In this document: piece by piece, positions 16,368 to 24,940 of the stretch
Layout: each line of letters starts with the position of its first letter
Position numbering within the stretch: position 1 is the first letter of the stretch
Source of the DNA: an uncultured Lachnospiraceae bacterium
GTDB lineage: Bacteria > Bacillota > Clostridia > Lachnospirales > Lachnospiraceae
Reading direction: 5' to 3'
Assembly: GCA_910587085.1 (NCBI GenBank)
Contig: CAJUMC010000023.1
Span: forward strand, 1-42,217
Length of the DNA stretch: 42,217 bases
The notes under the pieces: model-generated
Told to the model about the DNA's origin: nothing
The model's database searches: none
What the model saw: only the letters and a program-made list of their open reading frames with translations
Translations under genes and position numbers: made by a program

Positions 16368-16580
16368 ATGTACAATTTAGTTATATTACGCGGGAATTCC
16401 GGGAGCGGGAAATCAAGTGCCGCAAAGGATAAAAGGTTTGAATCCGGGGAAGCGGAAATGCGCCGCCGGTGGAAGGAGAAGGATTTTATCGGAATAATTC
16501 CGGAACGAATATTCAGAGAGGAGGTATCGCTGGAAGAGGCTGTGGATATGCTTTATCAGGATATAAACGATTATCCTTAA
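16368..16580 (+). pseudogene. Internally deleted P-loop kinase remnant
   Basis: A 70-codon open frame joins the two ends of a family of about 170-residue P-loop kinases (zeta-toxin/AAA-like). The N-terminus has the complete strand and Walker A (VILRGNSGSGKSS). The C-terminus has the family's tail (GEAEMRRRWKEKDFIG, then EEVSLEEAVDMLYQDI). About 100 residues that would carry the catalytic Asp, lid and Walker B are missing between AAK and DKRFESG, without a frameshift. It cannot be an active kinase. This is most easily explained as an in-frame deletion. A GAGGAAAG site precedes the ATG, so a short peptide could still be made. Confidence 0.7.
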
Positions 16581-16810
16581 AGCGGAAGGAAATACACTCT
16601 GCCGGAAAAGCAGAATTACATAAAATTGTTATTGCGGCAATAAAGCTGAATTGCTGTAATGAAACTGTTTTCCAAAATGACAGCTCTGAGAGTGATTAGA
16701 TAAATCGGGTTTGTCGATGCAAAAATAGTATATAAAAGATTTATACAAAATAATAAGTGTATTTTATTCAGGACTATCTATGAAACTTATAGAATATTGG
16801 AGGATGAAAG

Positions 16811-18232
16811 ATGAAAAAGAACCACAGAAGATTCAGGATTTTATATGCTGCACTGCTGTCGCTTGTCCTTGCATCCTGCGGCGGGCCGTCCGGGAAGGAT
16901 GCGGACACGGAGCCGACAGCGGGCTCCGGTATGCAGCAGCCGGGAGATGGGAAAGAGAATACTCCGGATGCGGAAGATACGGGGGACGACGGGCAGCCAG
17001 GCAGCCATGATAAGGACGGAGCAGGAAACGGATCATCGAACGGCCAGAATGAGGATGGACCGGGAAGCGGCTCCGCAGACAGTTCAGATCAGGACGAACC
17101 AGGAAACAGCGCTGGAGTTACGCAGAGTCCTGACCAGGAGAACGACGGACCGCAGACCGTTGTTCTGAATGCGGATACGGTCAAGCTTCTCGGCAGGACG
17201 CAGCCGATGCTTGACAAGAATCTGCTGTGCGCGTTTTCCGGATCCGGAGCGGAGTTTGATTTTACGGGGCGCCGGTTGGAGCTTACTCTGCAGGGGGACA
17301 GCGCAGCGAATGAGCAGCAGAGGGAAAACTGCGCCCGCGTGGCGATTTATGTCAACGACGAGCGGGTACAGGATATTATGCTGACTTCAAAGCTTCAGAC
17401 CGTAACGGTGACGGACAGCGAAGAGGTGCAGACGGTGCGCGTGCGCATTGTCAAGCTTTCTGAGACGGCGATGTCCACTGTGGCAATCCGGCCGGTTGAG
17501 CTGCAGAGCGGAGAGAGTATCCGCCCCGCGGAAAACAGGGCGCATACCATTGAATTTATCGGAGATTCCATAACCTGCGGCTACGGCGTAGACGATGAGA
17601 ACCGGAATCATCATTTTTCGACGGAAACTGAGGATGTGACAAAGGCGTACGCCTGGAAAACGGCGCAGGCGCTGGACGCGGATTACAGCATGGTTTCCAT
17701 CAGCGGCTACGGGATTATTTCGGGCTATACCGACAATCCAGATAAAAAGGTTGAGGCCCAGCGTCTGCCGGACTATTATGACAAGCTCGGAAACTGCTAT
17801 GCCAGCTACGGCTCCGGCATTCAGCCGCAGATGATAAAATGGGATTTTGCCCGTTTTGTGCCGGAGGTTATCGTGATTAATCTGGGAACCAATGACGCGA
17901 GCTACTGCGGGCAGGACGCTGCGAAGCAGCAGGAGTATGCGGATGCGTACGCCGCGTTCCTGAAAACAATCCGGGAAAAAAATCCGGATGCCGAGATTTT
18001 CTGTACGCTCGGGCTTATGGGACAGGAACTCTGCGGCGCAATGGAGCGGGCTGCGGAGCAGTACACGGCCGAAACCGGCGACACCCGGGTTCATACGCTG
18101 CGTCTTGCTGTTCAGGATCAGACGCTGGGGGTTGCCGCGGACTGGCATCCGACCGAGGCGAATCATGAGATTGCCGCCGAAGCGCTGGCAAAGGCCATCC
18201 GGGATGTGATGGGCTGGCAGGCAGATGAGTAG
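16811..18232 (+). CDS. SGNH/GDSL hydrolase lipoprotein (CE2-like acetyl esterase)
   Basis: 473 residues. Signal peptide with lipobox LVLAS-C (Cys23), an Asp/Gly/Ser-rich linker of about 90 residues, a beta-sandwich domain (about 115-235) and a C-terminal SGNH hydrolase. Catalytic features: GDSIT (Ser253), Gly near 303, NLGTND (Asn361) and DWHPT (Asp444, His446). The order jelly-roll plus SGNH with DWHP is that of carbohydrate esterase family 2, which removes acetyl groups from plant polysaccharides. It is therefore probably a cell-surface deacetylase of diet-derived or wall glycans. The start at 16811 follows GGAGGATGAAAG. Only 42 nt separate it from the HTH/TPR-like regulator gene downstream, so the two are probably co-transcribed. 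Confidence 0.9.
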   Translation: MKKNHRRFRILYAALLSLVLASCGGPSGKDADTEPTAGSGMQQPGDGKENTPDAEDTGDDGQPGSHDKDGAGNGSSNGQNEDGPGSGSADSSDQDEPGNSAGVTQSPDQENDGPQTVVLNADTVKLLGRTQPMLDKNLLCAFSGSGAEFDFTGRRLELTLQGDSAANEQQRENCARVAIYVNDERVQDIMLTSKLQTVTVTDSEEVQTVRVRIVKLSETAMSTVAIRPVELQSGESIRPAENRAHTIEFIGDSITCGYGVDDENRNHHFSTETEDVTKAYAWKTAQALDADYSMVSISGYGIISGYTDNPDKKVEAQRLPDYYDKLGNCYASYGSGIQPQMIKWDFARFVPEVIVINLGTNDASYCGQDAAKQQEYADAYAAFLKTIREKNPDAEIFCTLGLMGQELCGAMERAAEQYTAETGDTRVHTLRLAVQDQTLGVAADWHPTEANHEIAAEALAKAIRDVMGWQADE

Positions 18233-18274
18233 TTTTGCGGCTGCGGGAGGAGACGGAGGTGTTTTCGCAGGGCC

Positions 18275-20173
18275 ATGGCGGATGCGGGCGATTTCATTAA
18301 AAAAATGCGGGAGGCGCAGGGGATCCGGCCGCATCGTCTGGCGGCCGGGCTCTGTTCGCGCAGCTCGCTGAAGGAAATTGAGGAAAACAGAGAGGAATGC
18401 GGCCTGCCGCTGTTCCGGATTCTGCTGCAGCGGCTGGGAAAATGCCCGGATAAGCTGGAGTATATTCTTTCCTGGAAGGAGTACCGGGAGGAGAGGCTGC
18501 GCGCACAGATCGCGGTAAGTATTTTCCGTGGGCGGGCGGAGTGGTCGGAGCGTGCGGTTGAGCGGTATGAGAAGGAGGCGGGCGAAAAAGGCGCGGTGCA
18601 TCGGATGTATGCCTGCCGTCTGCGCGCGCTTGCCGCCAGCCGGCTCCGGGGGGATGCGGCGGAGGCAGAGGAATGGCTGGAACGGGCGCTGGACACAACC
18701 TTTCCGTGCTGGCGGCGCGCAGACTGGACGGAATATCTGATTTCCACTGCTGAGCTGGAGAATGTACTGGCGCTGGTGCGCATGCGCCGTTTGCAGAAAA
18801 AGCCTGCAGATGAGCTTCTGGAACAGTGCGGAGTGTATATAGAGCATCGGATCACCGATGCGGAAGAGCATGCAAAGATTTACGCGAAATATGCCTGGCT
18901 GGCCGCTGAGAAGGAGGCGGACAAAGGGCGGACGGCGCGGGCCGCCGGATTGTGCGCATGCGCGATTGAGGAGCTCCGGCGGAACAATATCGAATATTTT
19001 ATGCGTCCGCTGCTGCGCACTCTGCTGGAGTGTTTTTCGGAGGCACACGGGACGAAAATCAGAGCGGCTGAGGCCGCTGCCGGGGCGCTGACCAAGGAGC
19101 GCTGCCGGGCTTATCTGGAGGCGCTGGAACATTTGCACAGGCAGTTTGGCAAAGCGTGGGAGCCTCAGTCCTGCCTGCTCTGGAACTGCTGCCGGAAGGC
19201 GTATTACCTGGAGAGCGAGCTGTTTCTGGCAGAGCGTCTTGCCGGGGGAATGACCCAGGAGGAGACGGCGGAGGGGATCTACCGGAATGCTAGGGAGATA
19301 CGGAAAATCGAGAGGGCGAAAAGCTCGCCGGCAGGCATTCGATTCCGGCAGCTGCTGGGAAAATTTGGATTGAGCAGAGGGCGGAGGAGCGGCTTTGTCA
19401 TTACGAACTCTTTTGAGGTGCTTGAGCTGCGGCAGGAAATACAGGGAATGGTTGGGAGACGGCGGTACGGTGAAATCCGTCAGCGTCTGCCGGAGCTGGA
19501 ACAGCAGCTGGATATGACAGTGCCGGAGAACCTGCGGGCGCTGAAGATGCTCCGCAATGTAATTGCGCGCGAGGATGGGACGCGGACTTTGGAGGAGCTG
19601 CTGTCGGAAAGCCGGGAGCTGCTCCGGCAGACCTACCGGGTTTTGCCGGAGGAGATGGAGGAGATGAGGCAGCTTAGGAAGGCTGTCCGGCCCGGGCGCG
19701 GACGTCCCAGAAAAGGGATGGGGGTTCAGGAGTACGGTTATCGTCCTCCGTTTCAGAACGAAACATATCTGCTGAATTCTATTGCGATTCTGCTGAAAAG
19801 GCTTGGGAGGGCGGAGGAAGCGGAACGGCTGTACGGATGGCTGCTGGGCGAGTTTGAACGGAGCAGGGTAAGGCCGGAATATCATTATCTTGCATATACG
19901 CTGCTTTTGGGCAATCAGGCTGCGCTCCGCTGTTCGGCCGCGGACGGAATCCGGGCGGTGCGGTATCATCTTGGCTGCGGAAAGCTCGGGGCGCTGGCGA
20001 ACGACTATCTGACCATTGCCTGCACGCTGCTGGACGACGGCGCAAACCGGGAACGGTGCCGGCGGATGATCCGGGAATGCTGCTGCCTGTTTGAATTGTC
20101 GCATAATGATACTAAATGGAGGATTACAGAGGAATTTTACAAAAAAGAATTTGAAGGCGGCTTCTTCTTTTGA
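18275..20173 (+). CDS. Large HTH regulator with helical (TPR-like) body
   Basis: 632 residues. N-terminal XRE-type helix-turn-helix at about 5-55 (FIKKMREAQGIRPHRLAAGL, then SSLKEIEENREECGLPLF). A long, Arg/Glu/Ala-rich helical body follows, of the kind seen in TPR-containing RNPP/Rgg-like regulators. A second, degenerate HTH-like segment lies at about 318-352 (LAERLAGGMTQEETAEGI, then REIRKIERAKSS). No membrane segment. Such proteins usually bind DNA and sense a peptide or protein through the helical repeats; here that is inference. The ATG at 18275 has AGGG close upstream and a better GGAGG about 14 nt away, so initiation may be weak or coupled to the esterase gene. A long antisense open frame over this gene is a composition artefact. 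Confidence 0.75.
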   Translation: MADAGDFIKKMREAQGIRPHRLAAGLCSRSSLKEIEENREECGLPLFRILLQRLGKCPDKLEYILSWKEYREERLRAQIAVSIFRGRAEWSERAVERYEKEAGEKGAVHRMYACRLRALAASRLRGDAAEAEEWLERALDTTFPCWRRADWTEYLISTAELENVLALVRMRRLQKKPADELLEQCGVYIEHRITDAEEHAKIYAKYAWLAAEKEADKGRTARAAGLCACAIEELRRNNIEYFMRPLLRTLLECFSEAHGTKIRAAEAAAGALTKERCRAYLEALEHLHRQFGKAWEPQSCLLWNCCRKAYYLESELFLAERLAGGMTQEETAEGIYRNAREIRKIERAKSSPAGIRFRQLLGKFGLSRGRRSGFVITNSFEVLELRQEIQGMVGRRRYGEIRQRLPELEQQLDMTVPENLRALKMLRNVIAREDGTRTLEELLSESRELLRQTYRVLPEEMEEMRQLRKAVRPGRGRPRKGMGVQEYGYRPPFQNETYLLNSIAILLKRLGRAEEAERLYGWLLGEFERSRVRPEYHYLAYTLLLGNQAALRCSAADGIRAVRYHLGCGKLGALANDYLTIACTLLDDGANRERCRRMIRECCCLFELSHNDTKWRITEEFYKKEFEGGFFF

Positions 20174-20549
20174 GCTTTCGACGCCAGGGCGGAGCCTGCC
20201 CTGCGTCTCCCGATCTGGTATGTGTTTCTGACTCAATAATCTATGGATTTGTAAACCAGCTATTGTAAGATTTGCTTTTACAGAAATATTATATATGGAA
20301 AATGTTTTGTAATTGCCTCGGTAGAATTTTTTCAGGTGCCGGTGAAAAGACCTTTTTTAGAAAGTAAACAGATGATATAATATGAGACAGCAAATAGGCG
20401 GACGGATAAGAAAATGACCAACGTTCTGATTTGCCGGCCTTATATTCAGGACAAAAAAGGGGGCGTATAGTTTCGAAATCTGACAACTTAAGATAAAATA
20501 CCCTGAAGGAGAAAAGAAAGTACATAAGAGGTAAGGAATACCAGAAACA
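20174..20549 (+). other. Spacer between HTH regulator and secreted protein
   Basis: A CAGGGC/GCCCTG inverted repeat is at about 20186-20204 without a T-run. A good TATAAT (20376-20381) has only a T-rich -35 region at 17 bp. TAAAAT near 20494 is another weak candidate. No gene is evident. Confidence 0.35.
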
Positions 20550-20633
20550 ATGGACAACAGGGTACGAAAGGCGGATTATGTGAAACTGATATTGTTGCAG
20601 AGAGAAATACGGAAAGAGGAGGAATCAGGATGA
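20550..20633 (+). CDS. Possible 27-residue ORF coupled to the secreted protein
   Basis: ATG at 20550 opens 27 codons (MDNRVRKADYVKLILLQR and a Glu-rich end) and stops with TGA overlapping the next ATG as ATGA. It is charged and amphipathic. A purine-rich GAGGTAAGG is about 12 nt upstream, a weak site. It may be a coupled leader ORF, a degraded fragment of a longer gene, or chance. Confidence 0.2.
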   Translation: MDNRVRKADYVKLILLQREIRKEEESG

Positions 20634-20949
20634 AAGGATTAAAAAAGGTGCAGTTCTGCTGCTTGCTGCGGCGTTATGTATCGGAAGTTCAGCCGGAACC
20701 ACGAGGGCTGCCGGATGTTCGCATTCGCGGATGGGAGACAGGCCGCAAATAGACGAATATGCTTACGATTACCAGCATAAGGTGATGAGAAATCTATATG
20801 TCGGAAATCAGCAGTTATATTCTATTTGTCATGTAGAACAGCGTAATGTGTACGCCGTTAAACAGTGTATTATCTGCTATTACGAGCAAAAAACTCTGGT
20901 TAGATCATATGGGATTCATTCTCTTGCCAGTGATCCGGATCATAACTGA
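20630..20949 (+). CDS. Small secreted protein requiring a -1 shift at A AAA AAG
   Basis: The ATG at 20630 has a strong GAGGAGGAA site. The zero frame reads MKGLKK, then a non-signal-like tail to TAG at 20750 (40 codons). In the -1 frame, entered at 20647, the sequence continues as a classical signal peptide (GAVLLLAAALCIGSSAG) with a likely cleavage near TRAA. It then runs to 20949 as a mature domain of about 75 residues with paired cysteines and an ending YGIHSLASDPDHN. The junction 20641-20647 is A AAA AAG in the zero frame, the heptamer used for -1 frameshifting in E. coli dnaX. The full product would be about 106 residues and exported. Alternatives: a one-base deletion in the A run (pseudogene or phase-variable gene), transcriptional slippage, or a sequencing error. 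Confidence 0.55.
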
Positions 20950-21000
20950 ATTCTTTTTTCGACAGGAAGTATCTTACCGTTTTCGGATGTGATAGGTTAT

Positions 21001-21042
21001 ATCCGCACAGTGCCGCAGGTTTTTCTGCGGCACTGTGCGGAT
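21001..21042. repeat. Perfect 18-bp inverted repeat
   Basis: 21001-21018 pairs perfectly with 21025-21042 around a GTTTTT loop. No T-run follows on either side, so it is an unusual terminator; transcript-end protection or a bidirectional barrier is possible. It lies between the small secreted protein and the first large lipoprotein. Confidence 0.8.
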
Positions 21043-21188
21043 AAGCAGATGCCCGAATCAGCAAAGTTCCCTGGAAACATACAAATTTAGAGTGCAGCTT
21101 TAATGTTTCGATACATATATAGATTTGGAAAATTATCCTGACAGGGTAAGATTGCAATATAAGCTTACAAAAGAATGGGGGATGAACA

Positions 21189-22532
21189 ATGAGAAAGAAA
21201 AGCGGTTCCGCCATGTTGTTATCCATGGCCGTCTGTTTGCTGCTTTCCGCCTGCGGCGGCAGGGGCGGGGAGGCGGACGCACCGCCCGGAGGCGGCATGA
21301 GCCAGAAGCTGGACGAGGATGGATATACGCAGAATCAGCATGAAAATGCCCTTCCGCGGAAGGGCACGGCTTTCGGAGAACTGGAGAAGAAGGGAGAGGA
21401 GGATGCGATCCTCTGCAATCTTCCGGAAAATGTAATCAGCTGGGAGGGAAGCATCCCGATCTGTCCCGATCCGGTATACGATATCCTGTATTACACGGAC
21501 AACAATGGAGACGACGTAATTTATGCGGTGAAGGACGGAAAAACGCAGATCGCCGCAGAACTGCCGGGAACTAGGCTGTTCTGCCGGAACGGGCTGTTGT
21601 ATTTTCTTCTCGGTGCTTCCCTGAAAACCACGGTGGACGGGGCAAAGAGAGGTAATATACTGTCCTACAATCCGGTGGACGGCGAGATTTCCGTGATCTC
21701 CGACAAGGTTTTTGAGTCCATGATCGTCTATCAGGATATGATTTACTGCCGGGCAATCGGGGAGGAAGGACGGTACGGCTACACAATAGAATACTGGTTT
21801 TATTCCTTTGAGACTGGGGAGCTGACGAAGCAGGAGGATCAGAACCCGATTTCTTTTATCGTGGATTTCAGCCGGTATGGCGGAGATTTCCTGGCTGGGA
21901 TTTACGGTCCTTATGATCGGGCGAATCCGGTTGAAGATATAGAACAGCTGATCAGAGCAGGAGCGGATCCGGCGGAGATCCGCATACAGACCGGGCTGAA
22001 GCTGTGCCGTTTTGACGGCAGCGGCGGAAAACCTCTGGAGACGATGATGGAGCTGACCGAGCAGCATTATGTAAAAGGGGACGAGCTGATCTGGAGCGCG
22101 GATGAAGGCGTCCACATCCGAAACCTTGCCTCAGGAAAGGAGGAAGTTCGGCCGTTTCCTGTGACGCACAGTGGTTTTATTCTGTTGGACGGCAGGCTGT
22201 ACGGTGACGGAAGCTATATGGAGCGTGCGGACGGCAGGACGGCGAAATGCCTGAGCATAACTCCGGATTACAATCTGCGGCAGATTCAGGAGCTGTATAC
22301 GGACGGCACGAACGTCTATGCCGTAGCGAATATGGCAGAACCGGATTCGGAGAGAGAAAAACGGCGGCTGCTCCGTGTGGAAGCAGTCTCTATGGAAGAA
22401 AGTCTACCATCCGTTCCTGACGATATTGTGATATTCTGGAAGGAAATCATGAACATCGGGGAAGCGGACCCATCGTTTGATGAGTACGAATATATTTTCT
22501 GGCTGACTCCGCTGGGAGACGGGAGGAAATAG
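21189..22532 (+). CDS. Lipoprotein with propeller-like repeats, unknown function
   Basis: 447 residues. Signal peptide and lipobox LLLSA-C (Cys22), a Gly/Glu-rich linker, then repeated strand patterns with aromatic-Tyr-Asp/Gly turns (YDILYYTDNNGDDVIYAVKD, NGLLYFLLG, DMIYCRA, DGRLYGDGSY, DGTNVYAVAN). These resemble DUF5050-type beta-propeller surface proteins. No catalytic motif is recognised. The start at 21189 follows GGGGGATG. It is followed by a second, larger lipoprotein with a similar N-terminal pattern, 77 nt away, so the two probably form one unit. A role in binding a surface ligand or in envelope sensing is a guess; no function is assigned. Confidence 0.75.
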   Translation: MRKKSGSAMLLSMAVCLLLSACGGRGGEADAPPGGGMSQKLDEDGYTQNQHENALPRKGTAFGELEKKGEEDAILCNLPENVISWEGSIPICPDPVYDILYYTDNNGDDVIYAVKDGKTQIAAELPGTRLFCRNGLLYFLLGASLKTTVDGAKRGNILSYNPVDGEISVISDKVFESMIVYQDMIYCRAIGEEGRYGYTIEYWFYSFETGELTKQEDQNPISFIVDFSRYGGDFLAGIYGPYDRANPVEDIEQLIRAGADPAEIRIQTGLKLCRFDGSGGKPLETMMELTEQHYVKGDELIWSADEGVHIRNLASGKEEVRPFPVTHSGFILLDGRLYGDGSYMERADGRTAKCLSITPDYNLRQIQELYTDGTNVYAVANMAEPDSEREKRRLLRVEAVSMEESLPSVPDDIVIFWKEIMNIGEADPSFDEYEYIFWLTPLGDGRK

Positions 22533-22609
22533 ATTGAAAAATACAGATTTTTTTCAATTTTCTTTTTAAGCAGTATCGCAAGCAGGATTGCGATATGCAG
22601 GGGGGATTA

Positions 22610-24559
22610 ATGTGCAGAATCGTTGTAATCGGTGTTTTATGCATGCTGCTTTTCTCTTCCTGCGGAAAACCGGACATCAAGCCCAATATTATCATGCAGG
22701 AAGTACTGGTGGAATACGACGCGGATAATATCGGCGCCTTTGCCGCAGCGGAGGACGGGACGGTATACATCGTCGGCTCTCAAGGCGGCGCTTCGGATAA
22801 GTCGTCAGGACTCAGCCTGCGCCGCTATGACTGTCAGGGAGAGCTGACCGGCGAATACCCGCTGGACGATTATTTCTTTATCCGGGCAGCCGCCGCCGGC
22901 GCGGACGGCTCTGTCTATTTTACCGCGCAGGGGTCCGGCCCGGACCTCTGTCTGTACCGGTTTTATCCGGATACGGGGCAGATCGATCCGCTCTGTTCCT
23001 TTTCCTATTTTGTAAATATCAAGCAGCTGGTCTGTATGGGAGAGCGGGTCTATGTGCTCGGGCAACAACGGTGGAAAAAATTATATGCAGCTGGTGCGGA
23101 TTATGATTTTTCTGCAGAAGAGCGTCTGGTGTATTACAATGAGGACGACGGGGAGGTGTATGACCTCGGACTTGAGTTTCCGGTCAATATAGCGCGCGGG
23201 ATTGAGAATAAGCTTGCTGTGCTGGGATATCTTCCGGCGGCAGGCTACTGCCTGATGGAATATGATCCTAAAAGCGATTCGATGGAGGTAAAAAGAGAGT
23301 TTGATGAGTTCCTTTTTGATAATTTTGCTGTGAGCGGGGAAGGGGAACTGATTTACAGCTATATGTCAAATCCGTTCGGCCTTCTGCTGACGGACGGCAG
23401 CGGTGAACGTCCCGAGTCTGAGCTGTTCCGGGAGGCGATGCCGGAGGGGCTGGTCGGGTATGCAGGGGGAATGGTTTTTTGTCAGAGAAACGATTCCAAG
23501 CGTCTGGTCAGTTTTCCGCTGGAGAAGGTGAGGAGGAACAACCGGACCGTCCGTCTGATAACTGCGCAGGGAAGCGACGCACCGTACGGGTGCGGCTATG
23601 TGCTGGATCGGATCGATATGGACTGGGATAAGCTTGTGCTAAAGGCGCTGGCGCAGGACAAGGACTATGATCTTTGCATTGCGTCCACCGCAGACAGCGG
23701 AACCGGGAAGATGAGGGACAGCGCCTCTTTCTATCCGCTGAACGGGATACCCGGCGTAGAGGAGTATCTGGAGCGCTGCTTTCCATATGTGCGCGAGGCA
23801 GCGGTGAAGGAGGACGGGACGATATGGATGCTTCCGTACCGAATTTGGATTCGTGGGTTCCTTGTGCAGGAGGAGAAGCTGGAGCAGGCGGAAATTCCTC
23901 TGCAGCCCGGAATAACCTGCGCCGGGCTGGCGGAGCTCGTTTGCGGGCTGGATGCAGAGCAGAGAAAGCTGTTTAATTTTTCCCCGTATTATCTGGCGCA
24001 GTGCTTTATTGATCAGTATTTATGGAAGTACAGCCCATCGGGGGACGGCCTTTTTCTCACATGCATGGAGAATTGGAAACAGCTGTACCGGGATATCCCG
24101 GAGATTCCTGCCGCCCCCGTGGAGGATATTCTTTACCGGCAGACGCTTCTCGGGTGGGGCGACTGGTCGGAACAGCTTGAGCTGGAGCGGTATGAGGAGG
24201 AACAGTATTCTTTTTACAGTTTTCCGAAGGCGGAGGAAGGGAGCAGGAACTGTATGGTATGCTGCTTTCTTGCGGTCAATCCGAATTCGGAAAGGCTGGA
24301 GGAGACGCTGTCCTATATTGCGGATCTGGCCGCTTTTCTGACGGCGCAGGACGGGGTGTGGTATTTTACCGATCTGGAGACGGAACCCGGTTCGTTTGCG
24401 GAGCAGGTTCACAATGTCTGCAGGGACGGGGAGCTCCCGTTTGCAACGGATGCGGATGTGTATCGGAAAGGGCTTGAAAAAGCGCTTTCCGGAGAACTGG
24501 AGCTGGAGGAATATGTGGAGGAGGTCATTCAAAAATATCGGATGTATCTGGAGGAATAG
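22610..24559 (+). CDS. Lipoprotein: propeller-like N-half plus solute-binding-like C-half
   Basis: 649 residues. Lipobox LLFSS-C (Cys18). Residues of about 25-320 show propeller-like repeats (EDGTVYIVGSQGG, ADGSVYFTAQGSG, GERVYVLGQQ). From about 345 the sequence reads like an extracellular solute-binding protein family 1 module: KDYDLCIAS, LNGIPGVEEYLERCFPY, EAAVKEDGTIWMLPYRI, then helices ending in a family-like Tyr/Glu-rich tail. No ABC permease is near, so it may sense rather than import. The start at 22610 has GGGGGG upstream; the ATG at 22595 overlaps a small hairpin (22575-22594). The upstream neighbour is the other propeller-like lipoprotein; the downstream neighbour is the Ile T-box. 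Confidence 0.75.
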   Translation: MCRIVVIGVLCMLLFSSCGKPDIKPNIIMQEVLVEYDADNIGAFAAAEDGTVYIVGSQGGASDKSSGLSLRRYDCQGELTGEYPLDDYFFIRAAAAGADGSVYFTAQGSGPDLCLYRFYPDTGQIDPLCSFSYFVNIKQLVCMGERVYVLGQQRWKKLYAAGADYDFSAEERLVYYNEDDGEVYDLGLEFPVNIARGIENKLAVLGYLPAAGYCLMEYDPKSDSMEVKREFDEFLFDNFAVSGEGELIYSYMSNPFGLLLTDGSGERPESELFREAMPEGLVGYAGGMVFCQRNDSKRLVSFPLEKVRRNNRTVRLITAQGSDAPYGCGYVLDRIDMDWDKLVLKALAQDKDYDLCIASTADSGTGKMRDSASFYPLNGIPGVEEYLERCFPYVREAAVKEDGTIWMLPYRIWIRGFLVQEEKLEQAEIPLQPGITCAGLAELVCGLDAEQRKLFNFSPYYLAQCFIDQYLWKYSPSGDGLFLTCMENWKQLYRDIPEIPAAPVEDILYRQTLLGWGDWSEQLELERYEEEQYSFYSFPKAEEGSRNCMVCCFLAVNPNSERLEETLSYIADLAAFLTAQDGVWYFTDLETEPGSFAEQVHNVCRDGELPFATDADVYRKGLEKALSGELELEEYVEEVIQKYRMYLEE

Positions 24560-24593
24560 AACTTACTTTCCTCCGCTTTGTGGAAAAAGCCGA

Positions 24594-24622
24594 TTGACAA
24601 AACTCTTAATCTATACTATGAT
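24594..24622 (+). promoter_or_regulatory. Promoter of the Ile T-box operon
   Basis: TTGACA (24594-24599), 17-bp spacer, TATGAT (24617-24622), just ahead of the T-box leader. Confidence 0.8.
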
Positions 24623-24628
24623 GGTGCT

Positions 24629-24888
24629 ACAGAAATAAGCAAAAAGCGTTGACGAAGACAGTACGCGCCAGGGAAAGCCTACAGCGAGCCGGGACAGGTG
24701 GGAGCCGGCGGGAAGTAGCCGGTGCGGAAAATCACTTCCGAGCTGCACGGCTGAAGCAGCAGTAAGCAGTGCCGGTGTCCGCCGTTACACGGATAATGTA
24801 TGAATGGCGCAGAGCGCCGCGGAGTACGTGAAATTCAGGTGGTATACAAGTGAGGCGGCCCTCATCCTGTTTGGATGAGGGCTTTTTT
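24629..24888 (+). promoter_or_regulatory. T-box leader, isoleucine specific, with terminator
   Basis: Stem I carries the usual GAGCCGG...GGTGGGAGCCGG block. The specifier is ATC (24731-24733), placed 6 nt before GAGCT exactly as the CCG triplet is in the proS leader. The T-box proper, AATTCAGGTGGTATAC (24832-24847), contains TGGT for the tRNA ACCA end. A terminator follows: GCCCTCATCC (24858-24867) pairs with 24873-24882 and runs into six T. Uncharged tRNA-Ile would favour readthrough into the Nudix and ileS genes. Confidence 0.92.
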
Positions 24889-24940
24889 ACGTGCAGGGAA
24901 GGTTTTCACCCCGCTCGATTCTTACGAAAGGAGAACACGG

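Noticed and set aside
17387..20236. 949-codon open frame on the minus strand across the esterase and HTH regulator genes
   Set aside because: It is antisense to two genes with recognisable domains, has a low-complexity Arg/Pro/Leu composition and no family signature; it reflects codon bias of the plus-strand genes.
16811..24559. A polymorphic toxin or secretion system island
   Set aside because: Lipoproteins and a regulator cluster here, but no toxin, immunity or secretion motif was recognised.
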